64,000 bases of DNA from Setaria digitata (lineage: Eukaryota; Nematoda; Chromadorea; Rhabditida; Setariidae), in NCBI GenBank assembly GCA_003640385.1, contig RCAB01000018.1, positions 186,001 through 250,000 of the forward strand, read 5' to 3'. A model generated the notes under the pieces. It had not been told where the DNA came from, made no database searches, and worked only from the letters and a program-made list of their open reading frames with translations. The position numbers were made by a program, and so were the translations under genes. Shown piece by piece: positions 52,856-64,000 of this stretch; position 1 is the first letter of the stretch, and each line of letters opens with the position of its first letter.

Positions 52856-55760
52856 TCATGAGTTAGCGGCCATCAACCTAGCCTTAGCACATTCCGGGCA
52901 AAGGATGTCGGCACCATCTGTAATAAAGCCTTTTCCGACTAGTGATGTTGAGCACTGGGCACAGATAAAGCAATCGTTATGCCAGTGTCGATCCTCGAAT
53001 GAGATAAATTTGGCACCTCCAATTCCTGAATTGACTTCAGTTTAAGAAATATTTCGCACCACACACTGTACATCTCCCCTTCTTTCCAATCCCTTCCTCT
53101 CCTACTTTCAGGAAAAGAAAATGAACAAAGCTAGAGAATTTCGAGAACTCTAAATACAGATTTATGGAAAATAAGCAAAGACAGAAAAAAGCGAATGATT
53201 AATATTTGAGAAACATTAAGTGAGGGAATGGAAAGGTTAGAAGCTGAAAGGTGAAAGGTGAACTGGTGAAACAAAGAATACCTGTAATTGGTTTAACGCA
53301 AGCATTGCATCGTTTAGCGAACAGCTCACCGTAGCAATTCGCACAGTATGGTTTTTCGTCCTTGGATGTAAATCTTTGACCAGCTAATGATGTATTACAA
53401 TTTGTACAGCAGAAACATTCTCGATGCCACGGTTCATTTTTATATGTTACACCACCGGTGCTTATTACCTGAAGTTAATATGTCCATGTGGCTACTCCCT
53501 TTAACCTGAAGGTGTCATCATTGTTATTGTTAAGACGGCAAAGGTAAAACAATTTTAGACTTTTTATGTACTATCACTGCTACTGAAGCACTAACACTTG
53601 CTATCTAAATACCAGTGAATTCGTCATTAAAGTGACGAGTTTGAATCGAAGAATTTAATTTAGAATGTTAAGAAGGCAACAGAGACTGAAAGCTTAGCAA
53701 ACAAACTGCCTCTGGTTGCAAAGTTTTAATTTAATGGAGGAATGTCATAGATGGAGTAAAAAGTGTCATAGAAGAGACATATATACCTTTTTACACTTAC
53801 AACACCTTGTTGCGAACTTCTCTTCATAACAAGATGCACAATAAACTTCATCGTTTTTAGGTATGAAACTTTTGGTACCAATTGGTGTTTTGCATAATGC
53901 ACAGCAAAAACATTTATCATGCCACTGCTTGCCTTTGTATTCCATTTTTTTCATGCCTACAAGGAAAAAAGCACGTTGGCGTTAACCTAACATTTGTTAC
54001 ATATTTCCAAAATTCGACAGTACAGTAATGCGTGTTTTGCGTCAACGAGAGTAACTACTTGAGCACATACCGGCACGAAATATTTCTCCACAGCCATCAC
54101 AGCGTGTTGCAAATGCTTGATCATAACAACTGGAACAGAAAATCCGGTCGTTTTTACTGCCGAACGGCTTATCAACAAGTGATATCTTGCACATATTGCA
54201 CAGGAAACAATCCTCGTGCCAGTGCTTCTCTTTGTATGACAGATCCTGAATCACATCATCGTATGGAAGCAAATGAATTAATTCACTTCTATGACTTTAC
54301 AATCATCCGTTTGTTACCTTTGAATCGATGCCAATCGGTTTCGCACACTCGTCGCAACTATTTGCGAAGATATCTTCATAACACTTGATACAGTATGGAT
54401 GCTCATCGCGGAGAATATACCGTTGACCGGTGAGAGTGTTGTCACATTGCCAACAGCAAAAATGATCACTATGCCAGTCCTTGTTCATGGCTTTCGTATA
54501 CTCACCGGCAAATATTAACTGCAACACAAATCTTTTCCAACAGGTTGATCAGTAGGTGATAACCGATTCTGTTAATAAGTAATTTAATGTTTAACATCAT
54601 CAGTATCATATTAAAAACTTAACACCGGTATGGAAGTCCGAAAGACTTGTCAATTAGATTAGACCATTAGGGATAAAGCAGCTGCTGTGCTTATAACATA
54701 ACAAGTAACTTTAATTTGATTTATATAATCCAGGAAAAAAGAAACTAATGTCTGAGATTCTAAAACTACCAGTCTAGAAATGAAAATCCCTCCAGTGAAT
54801 ATAAATAAGTAATCGAAAAGAAACCGCAAAATATAAAACTCAGTAATCAATAACTTTAAACTTTCTTTTCAAAAAAAAATCAAGGAAACATCAAGTACCA
54901 AATAGTTTCAGCATGAGAACGAACGAAGCCGAAATGAGACAGTGAAAAGAAGGAAGGATTTTAAAGAAGTTTCTCTTGGGAATGTTTATTCAGAAGCCAT
55001 AAAATATAGGAAAGGCAAACTGTCTGGAATCATGATTCTGAAACTTGACATTTAAAGAGCAATACGTTTAGACAACAGTAAGAGAAATTAGCTCAGCCCA
55101 CTTGAATGGCGACGCTAATAAATCAAAGTACAAATACTTATTCCTTTTAATTTATAAAAAAGGCAGCATGAATAAAACACTGCGATTGGAACAGTGAGTA
55201 CTGAAGTGGACAACCTTTGAGACGAAAGAAAAGCTCACCAACCTAGCCAGTTCTCCAGTTCAAACATGGAACCGTTTCAGTTCATTTAGTATTCCAAGTT
55301 TACTTCAAAATGTTAATTCCTCCTGCTTCAAATCAATCTCAAGCACTCCATCACTAGCAGAAGGTTAGCTTTTACAAGACTAACATACTTTTGAGGAAGA
55401 AATAGGAGAGCTTTCCTCAATGGGATTTTGCACTGTATCATCCCAGTACTTTTTTGAAACGATTTAAACTTAACCTCAAGGGGATTGAGTTTGCTGTATT
55501 TGTTCTATCATAAGTTAAAATGATAGAACACACACTGAAAACATTGTTATTGTTCTAGTTCAAGAAATCGTTCAGGCAAAATGTAGCAGCGGAGGTCTAT
55601 CCTAAAAAATGGTAATTTTGGGTTGAAAAACTTGCGAATCTACGTCGAGTGTTAAATTACTTTGGGAGAGAAATTAACAAAAAGTGGTGAGAAGTAAGGC
55701 CCTCAAAAAAGTAGGAAATAAAGTTAGAATTTAGGCCATAAAAGCGGAATATGAAATGCT

Positions 55761-55795
<35 letters not shown>

Positions 55796-58700
55796 TAGCA
55801 AAGAAATAATAAAAGTGCAATTTGTTAACTGAACTGTAAAAAGAAGTGAAAGAGAAGACGCATTTTGAATCCAATACGATAAAGCTGTTACTTCAAGATT
55901 AACATCCAAAAGAAAGTGTTGGTTCCAGAAGGCGAAACACAAAAACGAACAGTCTTAATAGTGTCACACCTCGATGTCTTCCATTTTAGGCTCTGTTAGT
56001 GATGCAATTCATCAAATTACTTTGGGAGAGAAATTAACAAAAAGTGGTGAGAAGTAAGGCCCTCAAAAAAGGAGGAAATAAAGTGGATAAACAATCAGTT
56101 GCTTTTTTTCAGGGAAATTAAAAATAGCTAAGTTAACAACACGCGGTGTTGATAATAAGGAATCCCGGATAAACATGATGACATCAGTGACTGCACCCTA
56201 TTATTCTTCGTGTCACCGGTGGTTTCTCCCCACATTACCAAGCACTTTACATTTTGAGGCACTGCAGAAGAAACCAAATTTCTGCTGGTCAACTAGCACT
56301 GATAAGAGATGAAAATGTATGGTATAGTAGGAATAAAAAAACCTGACCTGGATAAGAACTCACTCTCCTGTAATAAAAGTGATAATGATACCAATTTACT
56401 GAAGTGCATTTCTCATAAAAACTTCCTTCATAGAACGGTTAGATACATAAGCAGTATCTTATTTTTATTCGTCATCTGATATTATTTAGTAGTTTAAAAT
56501 TGCATCATTCACTGCGACTTGAATACGGAAGAGAAATGTGTAAGAAATGGACTGTGATAATGATAGCGATAGTGATATTTAGGATGAAAATGGAAAATGG
56601 ATGGATGGCATATAACTTCTTGTGAGACTCTTTTTCATAGTCAGTCAACTGAAGAGGTAGTAACAATAATAAAGAGAACGACCTTGCTCTGTCCCTGGAA
56701 AGAAAAGGAAAAGAATCGTGTCTTACCTTCTGCTAGTAGTGAAAATAATCTCCTGTTCTAACTCGCGGCAAGTTTAAAATTATCCACTTGGGAAAACTCT
56801 TGAAATCTCCAGGATTCTCTTTTAAAAATCCTGCCATACATATATAATCCACTTTGTCCTGGGAGACATTTCACCTAGAGCAAGATCTAAGAACTACTTT
56901 TGCCACAGTGATGCTGGTTGTGTCATCTAAATTCAGTAACTTGATATGAAGCTGAGGACTAGCTGTTTCTGAAATTCCGGATAAATAAGAGATACTCAGT
57001 AGGATAAAATGATGTTGAAGTGAATATCAGCTGAAAAGCAAGGATTCGCTGAAAACAAGATTGAAAAAAGGCTCAGAAGCACAACAAAAAAAGAAAAAGT
57101 GCCTCAGATGACTAGACTTGACCCGAATAATGAGAACCCCAAAATGATCACTGCTGTGATGTCTAAATTTTCTGCCATCAGAAACCATGCAAAATGAGGA
57201 GCAATTGCAAAATAATGGATGGGCACGGAAGTGTCGCATTTTTAAATTTAATACTATGAAGCGACTAGTAATCAATAGACAAATGATTTTGAGATGCCAT
57301 ACTTTATTTTTTTTTTATTCATAAATATTTTCAAGATAGTAAAAACCCATCTATCCTAGTTGTCCAGGGCTAAAATCAACATAAATGCAGTAACGAAATC
57401 ATCTCGATAGTAGTCCGCGATCACAGGCTCCAAGAGAAGTTTGAGTAACAGAAGCCATAAGGCCACTGAAAATATTTATTCATCAAATCACAGCGAATTC
57501 TTAGTGTAGTGGAGCCCTCCCAGAATTATTACAAGCTATAGAAAAAGTGTCCACTTACTCGGTCCTTTGGTCTAGCCACCCTTTCCACATTTTTTGTAAG
57601 ATGAGTTTGTGGAAAATTTCATTTGCATCAATCAAGAAAAAAAGCTACTGCACAATAGACTGATGGAACATTTGTTTGAAATATCTTGTTAGGAAGAGTT
57701 ATAAAAACAGAGCAGAAGTATATGTGGTGCGGAAGGATGGGATTCATCTTTCTAACCAAATCTTTTGATCAAAAAAGCGCTACTACTGCTACTTCAGCTG
57801 TAGTTGCAGTAGCACTAGCAGTGGCAGTAGCAGAATCATTCATTGGATTTTCTGTTGGTTGAAACCTCCGTGGCACATCTTTCCCTTACTCGAAGGCACT
57901 TTCCATTGCACCTTAATCACATTAGAAAATGTGTAATACAGCAAGTTAAGCTTACAGCACTCCAATCTATCTGCTTCTTCCACCTCTCATACCAGTTGCT
58001 TTAAAAAGGTTCGATAAATGCGGCTGGGAAGATTAAAGGAAGAAATGTACTGCCGAGTACCATTTAGCAATAAATTAAAAACAATACTTCATCGAAATCA
58101 GTAGCGAGTGGTCATTGAATGTGAACTGGAAATTTCATTTCGGTTTCATTACTCGTTTCAGAAAGTTTTTCCGTAATGAGCAGGGATAGTTGACAAGATT
58201 ACAGATGGGAGGTAATGATAACGATTAAAGAACAAATGCTACTTCAGCTCAAGCTAGCTGGTGAGCCAGTGGACCGACTAGGCAAGCAGTTTGGCAGGCA
58301 AGAGAAGACAGATCAGTTACATACTTTACACAGGAAACAGTACTGCTACTGGGAAGGAGAACAGATATGATGTCGCATACTTGATCTTCTTCCTTCTTTC
58401 TCACTTCTTGTGCTAACATTCTGAACATGCTTCTCATCCTGGACTGCATCTGTCTCTCCACAACCACTGCTACAAAAGACCGACTAATTAATCAAAGTCA
58501 GTCCGATCACGTAATCCCACCACTTCCACACAATCTTCCACTGGTTGCATCTTGCATTCATTTATCTTCATCATTTTGAAATTCTCAACTTTTAAAGGAG
58601 GAAAAACTGTGCATAATTCAGCTAATATCCAAAATAATTTCACTTTATTTTAACGCCGACAAGTTTTAAATCGTTAATATATAATTTTTACTTTGAACAT

Positions 58701-61700
58701 CGTAATATATGAATATTTTCTTAGGAATTATTATTAGGAATTCTGAGAGTGACTGTCAATCAATTTCTTCTTAATATACTCATAAGTAAACAAGAAAGAA
58801 ATCCTAAATTGTTCTCGTCACATTTAACAGGGTTCAAACTATGTCGAGAATCTCTTCCTGCACTGCAAAGCTTTATATTCCGCAATAAAATAATGGATGC
58901 TTTTGACAATTAGAAGAGGTTTGCAACAGTGCTCAACTGAATTAATCATTGCCTAAAACCAACTGCTTAGAAACTTTCCTTACAGAACTATAAGAAAGTA
59001 GCATCAATCCAGAGAGTTCAAGTCATAAGACAGTTCAGGCCATGAAAAGATTATCTGGGTGAGGGAAGAAAGAAGTTACCCCGCGAATCATCCAATTTGT
59101 TATCATCCTCAGTTTCCCAATCAGTCACCGGTAGTATCGCAAGAACCAGAGTAATCAGTTCCAGCTTTTGCGATCCTATCCAATTCCGAAAGAAAAAATT
59201 ACAGGTGAGATAAACATAAATCGATAAATTTGTCCTGTAAAATATCCAAGATTACCATAACTGCTGATTTCAATTATCGTCCAACAGATTGATTCACTGC
59301 AAGTCAATTCAGAGATAACCTTGTCCAAAATTAAAGAGTAAGACTGATCGCTGAAATTTGAACAGAATTCGACGAAGAAATGGCAGTGCAGTACTGACTT
59401 TTTCTTGAAACTTATAGTCAGCAAATTTCGAGGTACTTTCTTTATGCCTTCATCTATTGTTCTGGCATTACAAACTTTCCAAACGGATTGTGTTACAAGC
59501 TAAAAATTTGTGCAAATAATATATGAAGGAGGATGTGCAGCCTGTGGACGGAATGTCGCTAGACTTTCAGAAAGCCAAGGTCTGGCTGGCATGTAATCAG
59601 TGCACTGCAAGTTACTCAACAATTATGGCTTAGGAAGAAGCTGAAAATGCGAGTTCTACCCTTGCGATAAAAACTAATTCTTTGATAATTGATTCACTCC
59701 ACTGCGTTTGAATATTAAATTTAAACGATACTTAAAACGAAAAGGAATGAATTCATATCAGAGTAGATTATTTTGTTGCTTTGTGTGGCTTGGAATGCAT
59801 CCCAAGGAAGGAGATTGATAAGCATAGTGATAAGCATTTCTGTGTTTATCGCTAGCAACCAGAATCACAGGAAACAAAAAATTGACAAGTCTTTGGGAAG
59901 AATAAGCGGAGGAGATTGCTGTTCGAGAGTTGATCAGTGTCAGCAACGGTGCAAATAAATAATTCTGCGGAAGAGATTGGCATCTGGATGGAGCAATCAG
60001 AATCATTCCGTTGCAGGGCATTGCAAAGAATGGAGTAAAAACATGAATGGCTAACGACAGGAAGATGTTGAAGGGAGTCGGGAAAAATGGCTTAAAAACA
60101 AAGATGAAGCATAGCTTCTCAATCTGTCGAGCAGTAGAGCTAGTCAAGTTACTTCGGATACTGCCATAAATGAAAAATCAAGGAGAAAAACTAAAGTGCT
60201 TGGTGGCTCAGAATACCAGACAATTTTAACGCAAACATTCCCGTCACGACAAGCCTTGGAAGGCAGGGGAGAAGAACCACGACAAGAAATAGAGAGCGAT
60301 TTGAGGAGTGTACAGGGTATGATTTTATTTTCAATAGTTTCAAGCAAGTGTGTCACTATTTCCATTCATTCAAAGAGATGGTTCACAACAACATATCAGC
60401 GCACATCGACTCAAAATGAAAGTAATCAGGCCTAGCTTACCCTAGGGCCAATCACATCCTAGCCAAGCATTCGCCCACCACTCTCTTCCTACTCAAAGCC
60501 CAGTAATCGCTAGACTTGCATTGACAACTAAAGTTAACATTTTACTGTCTACTTGAGCATTCCTTCAAATTACACGCAACAGCTAAAATCACCTGAATCT
60601 TCCTCATCATGCTATTAAACCATTTCATAGATACAAGGTTGTTCTAAGAATATGAATAAATCTGGTCCAGTCCAAAAAGACACAAGAGTATTATTCCACT
60701 GACACTAAGATAAAAGTTTTAAAGTCATGAAATCTTCTAAAATACTTAAAATTGAAGCAGGTTTTCTGGCAAACGTCTGGCGACCACATAAAATATACGA
60801 AAACTTTCCATCTTAAGATATTGTTTAGGCAACGAAAATTCAAGTTCCAGAAATTAGCAGCACAAGATTTATCGGATAAAAGATGTTGAAGAAGTTTGTA
60901 GGTCCATCGTACAAGAGGAGAAAAAAAATTTGAGACTAGAACTTAACAATACTGTTTGCTATAGTATGGACTGAGATTTTTCACATGTCATAAGATTATT
61001 TCATTATCCATTTCACTGCAAAAGTCTAAAATGGTTCTTTCCCATATTTAAAAAAACTTATACACTGCTTAAAAACCGAAATATCTGGATTCCGGAAAAG
61101 AAAATTGCCAGGAATACAAAATGAAAAGGAAATACAAAATACATTTATTCTTCTTCAGACTCTTTAATTTTTTAAGTTTGGTACGCCTGGAAGAGCTGTC
61201 TCAAACAATAAAAGTTCATATGAATTCAAAACTCACCAAATTTAATTACATTAATTTATAGATTAATTTCTTTAATGCTGAAGAGACCACTAGTGTAATT
61301 TCGAAAGCCTGGAATTCATGAATAATAAAAAATTACCTCATCGCAGGCGTTACACCTCGGCTTATGGAGCTCGGCGTAATGTCGTTCGCAGTAGATAATA
61401 CCGTCTTTGACGCAATATGTCAAATCGATTAGAAGCTGAAGTTATACAAACAATATTTAGAAAGAGTTTGATTGAAAGATTCTTTCAAATTTCCAAATTA
61501 TCGGGGAGATATTTTATAAATTAAATTTATTTTTTTCGTTGCAAAAGCTTTGTTTCTTTGTCTTCCTAAATCAAAAACTTGAAGCTTTAATGCCACACCA
61601 TTTGCCCTGAAATTCATCCCTCACTAATTTTCACACCGATTCATATCCTTCGCATTCCACACAAAGAATTCACTGAGGTGTAATGAAGTTGGATGTAAAA

Positions 61701-63893
61701 TAGATTGTAGTACCATAAGAAACCAAAGCTAGTCAATTTATAACTTCGAACTGTTGTATGAAAGCTCTCAACACCTGTTCACACGTGGCACACGTAAAGC
61801 AAGCCGGATGCCAACCGTTACTTTCACCCAATTTTGGCGCTATTACAGCCATTTCGTTTCTTTCCAGTACACCACGGCATTTCTTACACTCCTGTGATAA
61901 ACACTTTAAGAGATTAAAACATTTTTTAGGTTACTTAAAATTTAAAAGTTTTTTTTTTTACATATCTTTTTTTTTTTTTTTTTAAAAACATATCCTAAGC
62001 AAGAATATCTTGGGATTCACTTGATGAATTTTAGAAATTTTTCAAATTATTTGACCGTCCACTGAAAGACAAGGAACAGGGAGAAATAAGAAGAGTTGAA
62101 ACTGAAATTTTATGAGATGAGAACTGATAAGAATGTGAATCAATCATGGGGTCAGATGGAAATTAGTTCGCCCTCTGAAGCGATCCCCTAGCGTGCTGAC
62201 TGATGTGCCATTAAATGAGGGTTTCAGCGAATCACTTCTTACAGAGATGGTGATTACTGCATAACATTTTCTTAAATTTTAATCTTATCGAAAATATTTG
62301 AGCACTGTCGAGAATGAGACGAGTGCCAGCTATTGTTTCTGTCCACTGCTGCATTTTCTGCGTGATGAAAGACGTGAACCCTTTTGTTTCTGAATGATTT
62401 TTCGCCATGAAATGAACGAAACATTGATCACTGAAAGAGAAAGGAAAAAAGAGAAGGAAAGAACCATTTGCTTTGGAATGACCGGACAGACGAAACCGAT
62501 ATCCAGAGCGATTTCATTTCTTGCGTTGATAAATTCTTCGTAAAGTTTCCTTTCAACATTGTTTGAAAGATGTTTGCAATATGCCAACGATAGATCTTGC
62601 CGTGGCAACTAAAATCAGAATAATTTATCATATGAATAAATATGTCGTCCAAGGTCCTGGAACACCTGATGGTGAGAGTCACAACACAAAGGAAGAGCTA
62701 CTGAAATATAGTGTAAGCTGTGAACAACTTTAGTCAGTAAGCGAAATAAAATTGGTCTTTTGACTGGTCCAGCAAATAATACTACCATTGTTAAGTAGGA
62801 AAAAAGGAAGATGGAAAGGAACTGCGTGACAGAGAAAAGAACCGGCTAGTCTGCTGAGCTCATTAACCCATCAGCTGTTCGATGTGAGTTAGCTGCCGCT
62901 ACTATAATCACGACGTCAAAAAGTGATCTCGAATCAGCGGAACTCGAGACATGTTTCTTGAGTGTCACTGATATAGCACTGTGATGACATACCATGGCAA
63001 GTACGCAAAAGAGAGGTGAATCGGAGAAAAGCATAAGTTACTAACCTGCAGCATGAGTTGCTTTTCACGAAATTTCTCTCCATTACTATTCACTCGCGGA
63101 ACCACGTGATTCGGCAACTGTGCCATATATTCTTCCACCTCCAACAATAAAAGTATTAAAAAGGGCACTGCTACATCGCAGTGGAAAACCATCACACATT
63201 TGTAAACATTTCAAGACGCTGTTCATATGCGGCAATTAATGGCCTGATATACGACACATTTAACGAAATTTCAAGGTGAACCTTAAGGCGAGTAAGTCCT
63301 GGTGGTACCCACGAATAGCCATGACTTATAGAACCGGGCGCATCAGCACGGCCGGCAGTTTGCGCCAATGCGGTTGATGACATTTCTACTGAAACTATAA
63401 CACTACAATTCTAATAGCAGAACTGATATCAAACTGATATGTAGGAAATGAATCGATATGTCGCAGTAATAAAATTCAAGAGATGATAAGAGATGGAATA
63501 AAATAATCAGAACAACTTTTAAAAATAAAGCCTAAATAGTGAACAACGACAACATAAAACTTGTACGTTTACAATTAAGATAGCTTCATGATGGGTAACT
63601 ACTGAAATAATACCGTGGATTACTCCCTCCTTCGCCTTCTATCCAGTTTTGCTTTTACTTTAATCTACCAAAAATTGGCCCAAATTTTATCTTAACAAAG
63701 GAAGGAATTAAAAGAAAGTGGATGCCTTAGGTCCTTTCTGGAATTTTGGATGCTACACACGATTATTTCTTGTAATGAAAAAAACATCGCACATGGTGGT
63801 GAAATTCCGATACGCTTATAAGCAGTGAGATTCTGGTTCCGAAAAGCTGTTTCGTGATCAGTACGATCGCACTTGCAATGAACACAAACTTTC
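52856..63893 (-). CDS. lim-9: PET plus six-LIM protein (LIM-9/Limpet, FHL-related), 5' end beyond window
   Basis: LIM-9 is a muscle adhesion/M-line LIM protein in C. elegans, related to vertebrate FHL and fly Limpet. Minus exons: 63793-63893, 63282-63388, 63046-63138, 62465-62608, 61775-61891, 61337-61435, 54318-54518, 54071-54245, 53787-53956, 53282-53468, 52856-53025 (TGA); phases agree. The first exon encodes [14 protein letters not shown], the Testin-type cysteine-rich motif; PET runs from SYSWVPPG through [15 protein letters not shown] to [18 protein letters not shown] domains follow: ECKKC..., CNACDE..., [39 protein letters not shown], all with CxxC pairs and the W-H that precedes C. 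An in-frame Met at 63383 ([11 protein letters not shown]) could start a form of 485 residues. The longer form continues off the right edge. The donor at 62465 has an alternative at 62484 (CP|GTCATT). Name relies on memory of the family. Confidence 0.92.
55654..56084. repeat. Direct repeat pair, 71 bp units exactly 360 bp apart
   Basis: AAATTACTTTGGGAGAGAAA... through GGAAATAAAGT occurs at 55654-55724 and again at 56014-56084 with one difference (T/G at 55712/56072). The 289 bases between hold a 32-base A run. There are no inverted termini or target-site pattern I can see, so I do not call a transposon. It could be a real segmental duplication, or an assembly artefact at the A run. Confidence 0.85.
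55762..55793. repeat. A32 homopolymer
   Basis: Thirty-two A residues between the two copies of the direct repeat in the lim-9 intron. Confidence 0.9.
58381..58449 (-). CDS. lim-9: Candidate alternative first exon of lim-9 (FHL-type short isoform)
   Basis: The minus strand reads [20 protein letters not shown] and three more residues, 23 codons from an ATG at 58449 to a donor GATCAA|GTATGC, phase 0. The next exon (54318-54518) begins in phase 0. Joined, they would give about 323 residues starting with half a LIM domain followed by four LIM domains, the layout of vertebrate FHL proteins. The exon has no homology support, so this is an inference from phase and layout. Confidence 0.35.
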
Positions 63894-64000
63894 CTGCAAA
63901 AGATCATAGTATTCAATCTGTATTTCTTTTCAAAAAATTTAAAAGAGAAAATACCGTAGATTGTTCACAACCTTATATCCTTCAAAAGATTGCAATGGAA
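63894..64000. other. Right edge, within lim-9 intron
   Basis: Non-coding AT-rich sequence upstream of the 63893 acceptor. The remaining lim-9 N-terminus should lie beyond the window. Confidence 0.5.

Larger units (their letters stand above)
54519..61336. other. 6.8 kb intron of lim-9
   Basis: It separates the second-LIM first half from the second half of that LIM. It contains the candidate alternative first exon at 58381-58449, an A32 run at 55762-55793, and the direct repeat pair 55654/56014. Other open frames (57027-57275 minus, 59758-60147 minus, 60196-60435 plus) show no domain. Confidence 0.55.

Noticed and set aside
59758..60147. 129-codon minus-strand frame in the lim-9 intron
   Set aside because: No domain, no partner exon and no family-like composition; it lies wholly inside an intron.

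Overview
The window is eukaryotic nuclear DNA from a nematode. The genes are split by AT-rich introns with short GT...AG signals and T-rich acceptors, and most encoded proteins look like one-to-one counterparts of Caenorhabditis elegans genes. Introns and spacers are much longer than in Caenorhabditis, coding exons are short and intergenic DNA is very AT-rich. This suits a clade III (spirurid or filarial-type) parasite, but the species cannot be fixed by reading. Exon structures were built by hand from reading frame, splice phase and remembered family sequences; no alignment was run.

Layout, left to right: (1) a divergent rhodopsin-type GPCR (+, 590-2135), apparently inside an intron of a vps-4 gene (-) whose MIT end lies at 2804-4234 and whose ATPase part is not in the window; (2) gsa-1, the stimulatory G protein alpha subunit (+, 6858-15195), complete in nine exons with a 5.6 kb first intron; (3) a cysteine-rich, probably secreted orphan (-, 21563-22615, 5' end unresolved); (4) chaf-1, the CAF-1 large subunit (-, 23856-28074), ten exons; (5) mef-2 (+, 35551-36947), two exons; (6) gei-17, a PIAS-type SUMO E3 ligase (-, 40174-44988), eleven coding exons including one GC-AG intron; (7) nduf-7, complex I PSST subunit (-, 46604-47571); (8) lpd-6, Peter Pan/SSF1 Brix-domain ribosome factor (+, 48252-51094), nine exons; (9) a lim-9/Limpet PET-LIM gene (-, 52856-63893), running off the right edge, with a possible internal start that would give an FHL-type short form.

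No operon-like cluster is certain; most neighbours are divergent or convergent. vps-4/gsa-1, chaf-1/mef-2 and nduf-7/lpd-6 share upstream regions. mef-2, nduf-7 and gei-17 are, from memory, neighbours on C. elegans chromosome I (cosmid W10D5), and the other recognised genes are also, as remembered, on that chromosome, so the window looks like a piece of an old conserved linkage group. The most interesting points are a phosphorylation-dependent SUMO motif in MEF-2 next to a SUMO ligase gene, the GPCR-in-vps-4 arrangement, the alternative FHL start of lim-9, and the orphan cysteine-rich protein. No RNA genes, CRISPR arrays or recognisable transposons were seen. Two direct duplications and one N mark places where the assembly should be checked.
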